Of a stretch of 64,000 nt of DNA, positions 57,901 through 64,000 are shown in pieces (within the stretch, counting starts at the first letter, position 1; each line of letters starts with the position of its first letter). A model generated the notes under the pieces. That model saw only the letters and a list, made by a program, of their open reading frames with translations, had not been told where the DNA came from and ran no database searches. Location: contig NC_083583.1 in the NCBI RefSeq assembly GCF_027579695.1, positions 2,318,625 through 2,382,624 of the forward strand. Direction: 5' to 3'. The position numbers and the translations under genes are program-made. This DNA comes from Neoarius graeffei. Taxonomy: Eukaryota > Chordata > Actinopteri > Siluriformes > Ariidae.

Positions 57901-59565
57901 CTTACTGACAGCACTTCACAGAGGATCGTAAAGGACACGAGACCCGTCTCCACTGTGGAAGGTCAAGGCCTCCGTGACATGATAAAAACATTTCACCCAG
58001 GGTCTGCACTTCCCTCCATCATCACTTCATGGATTTAACAGAGAAGTATTTGGCCATCACAGAGAAAGTGGAAGCTGCCCTCAGAAACGTCACATCTGAA
58101 ATCTCACCAAAAGGTCTTGCTTTTTGAGTTTGGAAAGTGTTTTATTAAAGAATAACGCTCAGTGTGGTGTTTAAGAAATGTTTTAATAAATATTGAAATG
58201 TTAAAATGTCAGAGGGTTTTTTGTGTGTGTTGGACGGGGCAAATTGTTATATTAAATAACTAACTGGAAAATTATTGCAATAAAACTATTAGGTTAATCA
58301 AAATATTAGTCGTTAGATTAGTCGAATAGTTGAAAAAATAATCGCTAGTTTAATCATTTAAAGAATAATTGTTTGGGACAGCCCTAGAGTACAGTTTTTC
58401 TTTCGTCCTTGGTTGGTTCAGCAACATTCGCCGCCATTTTGTTTTAATCTCCTCACGGTATACAAGCTGATATCCTAGTAGTAGAGTAGCCAATCAGAGT
58501 GCATGATTGCTCATACCTAGTGAATGTGGAGAGAATAATCAATTAGATGTGAAGATGTAGGACATATCTGTATGTAGGCTGCTGTATGGTGTGTGTGTGT
58601 GTGTGTGTGTTTAGTCATACTCCTCCTCTCAGATGTTTTACCTGACTCGCAGGTGAACGTGCGTGACGTGTCATCAGTGAAGACGATGGCTACGGCCTGC
58701 CGCTTGGTGTCCCGCGGGAGTCTCGTCACGTTTTTAACGTTACTGATCTCCGTCACCTGCGGATATTTAGTAGATACAAATAAGATTCAGGTTTGTTTCT
58801 CGTCAGCCTATAGAGCAGACCTCAGGGTTTCTCCGTGATGAAGCTCAGCTGGATGCTGTATTTTTGTATCTAAAAGCTGCTGCTGTAATCATAAACACTG
58901 TGCTGTTGCTCTTCCCAGGACTCATTCACAATCTGCTCACACGGAACAGCCTGTAAACACACTCAGTGCTATTTATCTTCACTCTCTCCGTTCTGTTTTT
59001 GGTTCCTCTAAAGGTTTCTCCTTCATGTCGACTCAGGGGTTTTTCCTCACCGCTCTCTCCCTCTGGTTTGTTTATTAGTGATCTAAACCCACTCCATCCA
59101 GATTTCTGCAACACAAACGTCTTGATCAGGGCCGCGCGTCTCCTCACTTGCGTTGCTGGATCTCAGCGATACCTCAGATCAGACGTCTCCCTGTGAAGTC
59201 AATTTTATACATATTTCACTGCTTATTGAAGATATTTACTGTCTGTTCTGAACTTTATTGATACCGATGATAATCAGATCACATCTCACTAAATGAAAGG
59301 AGAAACACATGCTATTTTCAGAATGACCTTTTGCCATTTTTCTGACCACGTCCCTCCATCCTGCCCTCAAATCCGAGCCATGTTTTTAGTCAGTAATTGA
59401 GATTTCTGTTCACTTCCCACCGTCAGACATCAGGAAGTGTTTGTGATCGTGGTTTACCTTCGGACAGGCTCTGATGTAGGCCGATTTCTCATCAGGGTAC
59501 TTTTCCAACCGGCGTGGCCCTTTACTGGAGGACTTCTTAAACACGAGCCAGCAGCGCCGATAGAT
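43384..59565 (-). CDS. dok4: dok4, docking protein 4 (exons after the first coding exon or exons)
   Basis: Seven minus-strand exons join in frame to 292 residues plus stop: 59565-59458, 58756-58642, 56094-55975, 54845-54656, 53946-53808, 53696-53579 and 43472-43384. The product is a membrane-recruited adaptor of the DOK4/5/6 group acting downstream of receptor tyrosine kinases such as RET. The PH domain begins [11 protein letters not shown] and ends DAEEWFKTL. The IRS-type PTB domain runs from [19 protein letters not shown] through [12 protein letters not shown] to [29 protein letters not shown] marks the tail. Features such as [19 protein letters not shown] and [17 protein letters not shown] favour DOK4 over DOK5/6. 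The first 22 or so codons lie beyond 64000. The tail after GAESDLF is shorter and diverged from the mammalian one. Confidence 0.93.
43677..43711. repeat. (CTGT)n microsatellite
   Basis: About eight CTGT units in the last dok4 intron. Confidence 0.9.
44590..47865. repeat. 3.3-kb minisatellite in the dok4 last intron
   Basis: About 150 variant units around CCGTCACCGTCGCTCTGTCGTG (22 bp) and shorter variants (CCGTCGCTCTGATGCG, CGCTCTGAGGCACAGTCG). The unit length is not a multiple of three, so long frames on both strands are artefacts. It is very CpG-rich. Larger blocks of 300-600 bp recur (for example around 45450-45620 with 45640-45810, and 46690-46860 with 47250-47420). Confidence 0.95.
46099..46162. 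repeat. 64-bp perfect palindrome inside the minisatellite
   Basis: The segment 46099-46130 is the exact reverse complement of 46131-46162 with no spacer. Two units run in the opposite direction to the rest of the array, marking a local inverted duplication. Confidence 0.9.
47866..50776. other. dok4 intron, decayed repeats, no gene recognised
   Basis: Segments at about 47970-48130 and 48190-48310 resemble each other (a diverged tandem pair around 'gggaaccttcaac' and 'gagctcatgggaga'). Frames at 49058-49444 have no recognisable domain. (AT)n lies at 50220-50264 and (CA)n at 50729-50760. Confidence 0.4.
50777..52382 (+). mobile_element. Fold-back Tc1-like transposon with 400-bp inverted ends
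   Basis: Ends CAGTGCTGAGCGTAAATGAG and its complement, flanked by TA (50775-50776; 52383-52384). The inverted arms run about 50777-51176 and 51977-52382, including the 3' part of the transposase coding region, which is therefore present a second time, inverted, on the left. Confidence 0.88.
51190..52154 (+). pseudogene. Tc1 transposase with few defects
   Basis: Helix-turn-helix region [25 protein letters not shown] hook and RNGMHG, then an in-frame stop at 51500. The catalytic part continues ([15 protein letters not shown] just before a frame change near 51875; NPIEHLWG). It ends GGHTKY. The first catalytic Asp, second Asp and Glu can all be seen but in two frames. The N-terminal start is missing because the left arm replaced it. 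Confidence 0.8.
52640..53200 (-). mobile_element. LINE relic (RTE-like C-terminus)
   Basis: On the minus strand the frame 53063-52815 encodes [20 protein letters not shown] and a following segment, recognisable as the post-RT region of a LINE ('IRGTxxVxRLGDKxREARLRW...') with frameshifts. No RT core is left. Confidence 0.55.
53579..53696 (-). CDS. dok4: dok4 exon with [11 protein letters not shown] motif
   Basis: Phase 0 in after TTAG, phase 1 out at GTAAGG. Encodes [18 protein letters not shown] then [14 protein letters not shown], a DOK4/5/6-specific block. Confidence 0.9.
53808..53946 (-). CDS. dok4: dok4 PTB-domain exon (C-terminal part)
   Basis: Encodes [20 protein letters not shown] and the following C-terminal PTB helix to EMEKNSR. 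Phase 2 in, phase 0 out at GTGAGC. Its acceptor TTAG is directly preceded by a (GT)n run on the coding strand. Confidence 0.92.
53949..53973. repeat. dok4: (CA)n microsatellite at a dok4 splice acceptor
   Basis: On the coding strand this is a (TG)n run ending TTAG directly before the exon at 53946. The usual polypyrimidine tract is replaced by GT repeats. Confidence 0.85.
54400..54515. repeat. (CT)n-rich compound repeat
   Basis: Imperfect CT/CTGT repeat in the dok4 intron. Serine/leucine-rich frames across it are artefacts. Confidence 0.9.
54656..54845 (-). CDS. dok4: dok4 PTB-domain exon (core)
   Basis: Encodes [14 protein letters not shown] through FTFEAG. It includes [12 protein letters not shown], the basic strand that forms the phosphotyrosine-binding site of IRS-type PTB domains. 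Phase 1 in, phase 2 out. Confidence 0.95.
54907..54949. repeat. (GT)n microsatellite
   Basis: About 21 GT units in a dok4 intron, 60 bp from the PTB core exon. Confidence 0.9.
55975..56094 (-). CDS. dok4: dok4 exon, PH end and linker
   Basis: Encodes [20 protein letters not shown], the last PH helix, then [20 protein letters not shown], a highly conserved linker. Phase 1 in and out; donor GTCAGT. Confidence 0.93.
56813..58386 (+). mobile_element. hAT transposon with BED-finger remnant
   Basis: Begins TAGGGCTGGGACGATTA and ends with the complement TAGGGCTGTCCC. Flanking 8-mers AAGTAGAG (56805-56812) and GAGTACAG (58387-58394) each differ once from GAGTAGAG, the sequence at the corresponding empty site in copy 1. 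It encodes a broken BED-type transposase. Confidence 0.8.
57068..58125 (+). pseudogene. ZBED-type hAT transposase remnant
   Basis: From ATG 57068 the frame gives [11 protein letters not shown] and [12 protein letters not shown], the BED-finger Trp/Phe and C-x2-C pair. A one-base shift near 57230 moves the zinc-binding His pair ([11 protein letters not shown]) to another frame. A further piece (57802-58040) includes [20 protein letters not shown], a motif at the start of hAT transposase cores. Everything downstream, including the catalytic and dimerisation regions, is deleted. Confidence 0.75.
58642..58756 (-). CDS. dok4: dok4 PH-domain exon (middle)
   Basis: Encodes [20 protein letters not shown] to [11 protein letters not shown]. 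Phase 0 in, phase 1 out at GTAAAA. Confidence 0.93.
58975..59080. repeat. Interspersed repeat fragment, opposite copy of 17155-17275
   Basis: Contains ctctaaaggtttctccttcatg and cagggtttttcctcacc-like phrases, the complement of those near 17170-17230. Class unknown. Confidence 0.4.
59458..59565 (-). CDS. dok4: dok4 PH-domain exon (start)
   Basis: Thirty-six codons, [20 protein letters not shown] to RACPK, phase 0 in and out (donor GTAAAC). The preceding exon, expected to encode the N-terminus, is not found up to 64000. Confidence 0.93.
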
Positions 59566-61073
59566 CTGAAACACACACGCACAGATTACACACTGCACTG
59601 TTGATGAACCACTGATGTAAGAAGATTGAACATCACATTCTCCCTAGTTCACACTTTCCCTCAGCTCTAATGACGACACATGAGAAGATCTGAAGTTTTA
59701 TTTTGAGTGCTGATCTGCTCCATACCTCACTAACATGAGAGCTACTTATTTAGAGTCAGATTCACTTATTTGTCCTTTCCCGGAGTATTTACATACACAG
59801 AAAGAAACGAGAGTGTTTCTCGTCAGCATAATAAAGTGCAATTAAAAAGCTAAATTATTCATTAAAGCTCGTTGGCTTTTCGATTTCATAAAATCGGTGA
59901 AATTTAGTTCCGTCTGAAATGTGGTGATTGTGATATCTGTTTATTTCTGTAATATCTCACAAAATATCAGGCCATTCTGTGACTGGGAAGTTATTTAATT
60001 TGAAGGGATTAAAGCAAATAATGTGCATGAAATCGCTCGCTTGGCGCAGTCGAGCAGACAGAGGAAGTCCGTGTGCGCATGCGCAGGTTTACCTTCTTCT
60101 TCTTCTTTTGGGTTTTACGGCAGCTGGCATCCACAGTGCTGCATTACTGCCATCTACAGGTTTCCCTTTGAGCGTGCACTGACAGTTCCATCATTCTGTC
60201 GCTAAACGAACAGCTGATCACACCGAGGTGCTCGCTGAGCGCCAATATTTATTAGTTTGGTCCTGCGTTTCCTTTCCTTCGTATAGAACATAACGTCTTT
60301 TCTTCTCACTTTCTTTCCGTTACTGTAGTCGCTCTTTCACGTTTCATTTGCACACTCACGTCCTCCATTTTTCTCTCCTGTTTCAAATTTGTATCCCACA
60401 ATGCCTTGCGTGAACGGGGAAAGCCCACCACGTGATGCATGATGTAGTATCTTGTATTTGGTGAAGCAGGAAAAAATAGCAGAGAATTTAGGGCCACGTG
60501 GCTCTAAAGTCATTAATTGTTCTATTTAAAAAAAAAAAAGAATAAAATTGGAAGTCTGTGATTCGAATTCAGTAGCTTTCGGTCACTAAACAAAAATAAT
60601 TAAGTGTTGGGGAAAATTATTTTTATGACCTAAACTTGAAAAATCTGAAAGGCAGTACAGCTTTAAAAAGTTAAATGATCAGTTATAAATTATCAATCTC
60701 TTAAAATAGGTCTAAAACAAGCATTCAAACACAAACAGTCTGATTGTTCTCACCACGCTGTACGAATCCTCACAGCTTTGTGAGGTCAGATGGAAAGATG
60801 CACAAATATTAATGTTCAGAAAATCAATGCACTGATTCAATACATATAAAATAAAATAAAATAAAGAGCTGCTCACAAATCAAAGAAACATTTACTGAGA
60901 CAGAAACATGATGAAACCTACTGAAGATTTAAAGTGAGAGACAGAAACAAGGTCAGCTTTAATTAGGAATAATATAACTTTCAGTTTGGAAATAAAGTTG
61001 AAATATAGTTTAATTTCACAATGATCGAGTTACAGCTGACACACACACACACACACGGTTTTGGGGCAAAGAT

Positions 61074-61123
<50 letters not shown>

Positions 61124-61867
61124 CAAAATAAAAAACAACGCATCAGCAGCGTGCATGAGAAAATGCTGCTTTGTTGCAGTTTAGAGACCGACTGAGGATT
61201 TAACGCACAGCTACTCGGAGTGTCGCTATAAAAACAACCATGAGCTCCACACACTCCGGAGCAGCCGTGTCTCTATCATTAAAAACGGCCTCTGATGTCC
61301 TTCAACAATCCAACCTGCAGTTACCACGGTAACCTCATTCTGAGGACACACACACACACACAGGCCTAGAACAATGCAGTCTCCTGTGTGTTGTTTCCTC
61401 GAATAAATTTTTTCCGCAGGACTAAAAATAAGTTGATGAACTTTTCATTACTGCTGAGAATGCAAAAGTGCAAACAGGCAAACTGAGACAGTTTCAGACA
61501 CGAGACGTCATATCATACTTCAGGAGTGATAGGACATCTGTCTCAATCAGATAAACACACACACCCTTGGTGCAATGCAGATTAAACCTTCAGCACCACA
61601 AGAAGAAATCGTTCCTGCTCCTGACTGTTAGCTTTTACTGAAGAAAACATTAAAACGTTTTATTAAAAAAAAAAAAGGCTCGGCATCAGCGCTGATTCCT
61701 GACAGCTCATGAATGAAACATTAAAACTCCCAGTGTGGCGTAAAATCTCTCGAGTCGAGTTTTATAACAACAACGAAGTGGAAAGTTCAGGAAAATATTG
61801 TTTACAGAGTGAGCAGGAGATGGATTTCATGTTTGCATAATTTTGTCCCTGGAGGTTCAAGTAATCC

Positions 61868-61920
<53 letters not shown>

Positions 61921-61967
61921 TGTGTGTGTGTGTGTGTGTGTAAAAGAGAAAGAAAAAAGTGTGTGAG

Positions 61968-62006
<39 letters not shown>

Positions 62007-62026
62007 CAGAGAGAGAGAAAGTAAGT

Positions 62027-62094
<68 letters not shown>

Positions 62095-62990
62095 CCTGAC
62101 TCTGTGTGACTTCAGCTCGTCACACTGCAGCAATTAAAACCCAAACAGTGCCGTTTCAGCCTCGTCTCGTCTCGTCTCCACACGCTGCAGTGTGATGGTG
62201 TGATATTCTGTGATTCTGTCCTTATTCACATTTCGCTCAAATTGCAGCTCGTCATGTTCCTGAGAAATCATAAAGAAGAAGTGTAAACTCATCTGTCCTG
62301 AACACATGGGAGAACTTAAAGTTCCAGCTTCACTCTGCTTGTTACACAGTGCTGACACTGGAGACTCCTTCCAGAGATCTTACACACACACACACACGCT
62401 TCTCCTTCCAGTAAACTTCACCACATAATTGATCGATTTATCAGTGGAGCATCTGCTGTTCACGCCCCTGTGAACGAGTGGTTACTATAGAAACCATAAC
62501 ACAGTAGAACCAGTGTATTAATATAAGCATGCGCTCCTGAGACTCGTGCGGATGAACGCAGTGGACTCACAGCTACTCAGTTTTTTTTAAATGGACGTCC
62601 TGTGTGTAAATGTTTTCAGAAAGAGGATTGAGCTTAAACCTGTCTTACTACAAAGCTCCAGGAATCAATTAACGACCATCGCAGTTAAATTTAAACCCTC
62701 AGATGCACACGATTGCGCAGTGATCCCAGACATCACCATCCTGCGGAATTACAGTTACAGATTAAAACTGAGCTTAAAAAAAACCCGCTCACTGTTAACG
62801 TTCAGCTGGGATTAGAATAGAATGTCAAACTGTGTGTCACTTCCAAGAGAAGAGCGCAGCGAGAGATGAGCGGCTGTGGAGTAATTACGGCCTGAGAGCG
62901 GCACAGACGAGTGGAAAGACAACAGCGCTGAGAACAGCAGCAGAATTCTGATTAGACTGAGTGGAGCTCTGTGTCTGAGGAGCTTTCTGT
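59566..62990. other. dok4: dok4 upstream intron
   Basis: No exon encoding the expected DOK4 N-terminus is present. A short repeat fragment (ttctTTTGGGTTTTACGGCAG...) lies at about 60095-60165. (CA)n runs lie at 61037-61058 and 61079-61121. Confidence 0.5.
61870..62091. repeat. (GA)n/(GT)n compound microsatellite
   Basis: Alternating blocks of GA (61870-61917, 61975-62003, 62060-62091) and GT (61918-61941, 62029-62062) separated by short AAGTAAGT-like spacers. Confidence 0.9.
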
Positions 62991-63009
62991 GAGTGAGACA
63001 GACTTACTG

Positions 63010-63224
63010 AGAGAGGACACACAGACAAGCTGGGGACAGACAGGCAGGCAGGCAGACAGACAAGCTGGGGACAGACAGATAAGCCAGGGACAGACGAGCC
63101 ACAAACAGACAGACAAGCTGGGGACAGACAGACAGACAGACAGACAGATAAACTGGGGAGACAGACAGACAGATGAGCTGGGGAGACAGACAGAGACAGA
63201 CAAGCAGACAAGCTGGCAACAATC

Positions 63225-63259
<35 letters not shown>

Positions 63260-63295
63260 CTGGGGACGGACAGACAGACAGACAGACAAGCTGGG

Positions 63296-63329
<34 letters not shown>

Positions 63330-63334
63330 CTGGG

Positions 63335-63368
<34 letters not shown>

Positions 63369-63727
63369 CTGGGGATGGACAGATGGAGACAGACAGAAAA
63401 ACAGACAGATAAGCTGGGGACAGAGACAGGGGGACAGAGACAGACAGACAGACGAGCTGGGGACAGACAGATAGATGAGCCAGAGACAGACAAGCTGGGG
63501 ACAGACAGACAGACAGACAGACAAGCTGGGGACGGACAGACAGACAGACAAGCTGGGGGGGGACGGACAGACAGACAGACAGACAGACAAGCTGGGGACG
63601 GACAGACAGACAAGCTGGGGACAGACGGACAGACAAGCTGGGGACAGACAGACAGACAAGCTGGGGACGGACAGATGGAGACAGACAGAAAAACAGACAG
63701 ATAAGCTGGGGACAGAGACAGGGGGAC

Positions 63728-63768
<41 letters not shown>

Positions 63769-63801
63769 CTGGGGACAGACAGATAGATGAGCCAGAGACA
63801 T

Positions 63802-63834
<33 letters not shown>

Positions 63835-63917
63835 CTGGGGACGGACAGACAGATGGACGGACGGACAGACAGACAGACAGACAGACAAGCTGGGGACAGA
63901 CAGACAGACAAGCTGGG

Positions 63918-63955
<38 letters not shown>

Positions 63956-64000
63956 CTGGGGACAGACAAGCTGGGGACAGACAGACAAGCTGGGGACAGA
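63010..64000. repeat. (GACA)n/AAGCTGGGGACA minisatellite, runs off the window
   Basis: About 1 kb of modules AAGCTGGGGACAGACAGACA with variable numbers of GACA. The GATGAGC(C/T)(A/G)G variant recurs in a higher-order block (63360-63480 and 63655-63795). Long frames in all directions (CLSVCLSV or DRQTDRQ) are artefacts. The array continues past 64000. Confidence 0.95.

Larger units (their letters stand above)
56440..58535 (-). mobile_element. Non-autonomous element, copy 3, split by a hAT transposon
   Basis: The left part (56440-56812) starts AACAGTTATTCCA and matches copies at 13838 and 36745. The right part (58387-58535) ends tgctcatacctagtgaatgtgg. The minus-strand conserved exon ([11 protein letters not shown]...) is interrupted at the insertion, and its distal half ([10 protein letters not shown]) lies at about 56785-56745. 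Confidence 0.65.

Noticed and set aside
60095-60120. dok4 upstream exon with donor GTAAAC
   Set aside because: The frame gives a poly-lysine stretch that is part of a dispersed repeat and does not match the DOK N-terminus.
62885-63988. Long minus-strand frames rich in CLSVC/PQLVC
   Set aside because: They read through the (GACA)n/AAGCTGGGGACA array, all frames of which stay open; no start context or domain.

Overview
The window looks like nuclear DNA from a teleost fish. Genes are split by GT-AG introns, (CA)n microsatellites are dense, and the transposon mix is typical of teleosts: Tc1/mariner, hAT, a Harbinger-like element, a Rex3-type RTE LINE, L2/CR1 LINEs and tRNA-derived SINEs. Nothing bacterial, plasmid or phage is visible. 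The species cannot be fixed from sequence reading alone.

Two host genes can be followed exon by exon, both on the minus strand. The first (about 16289 down to 5217 or 5071) is a RIP-like protein kinase of ten phase-compatible exons. Its catalytic loop reads HGALK instead of HRDLK and its glycine loop is degenerate, so it is probably a pseudokinase. The region just upstream (16500-16620) carries a perfect NF-kB-type site and a CCAAT box. A hAT transposon with a perfect 8-bp target duplication sits at its 3' end. The second gene is dok4 (docking protein 4), with seven coding exons from 59565 to 43384. The exons encode most of the PH domain, the PTB domain and the tail; the first coding exon or exons lie beyond 64000. 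Its last intron is about 10 kb and holds a 3.3-kb minisatellite, a fold-back Tc1 element and a LINE relic. Between the two genes, a possible terminal exon with a poly(A) signal (40571-40492, signal at 40182-40177) belongs to an unidentified minus-strand transcript or to an alternative dok4 end. A THAP-domain reading frame (6567-6884, plus strand) lies in an intron of the kinase-like gene.

The 25 kb between the genes (about 16.7-40 kb) is almost all mobile DNA, much of it nested. A dead Tc1 (17588-21144) carries a SINE and two LINE fragments. Next to it, a minus-oriented LINE relic is split by a Harbinger-like element (21928-27164), which is itself split by a complete Rex3-type LINE (23755-27112) with a 13-bp target duplication and an uninterrupted 1057-codon reading frame. 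Further along are a 1-kb GT-rich minisatellite, an internally deleted L2/CR1 element whose ORF1 encodes an SGNH-hydrolase domain, a complete Tc1 with an intact DD34E transposase (35014-36631), a nearly intact second Tc1 (37430-39045) and several MITEs.

A family of non-autonomous elements occurs three times (13838-14340, 36745-37424, 56440-58535) and keeps a conserved short coding exon with a splice donor. In the third copy a BED-finger hAT has inserted into that exon, and the first copy shows what the empty site looked like. I found no evidence for a novel multi-gene system. The most unusual items are the kinase-dead RIP-like gene, the intact Rex3 and Tc1 elements, the fold-back Tc1 and the dok4 minisatellite with its 64-bp perfect palindrome.
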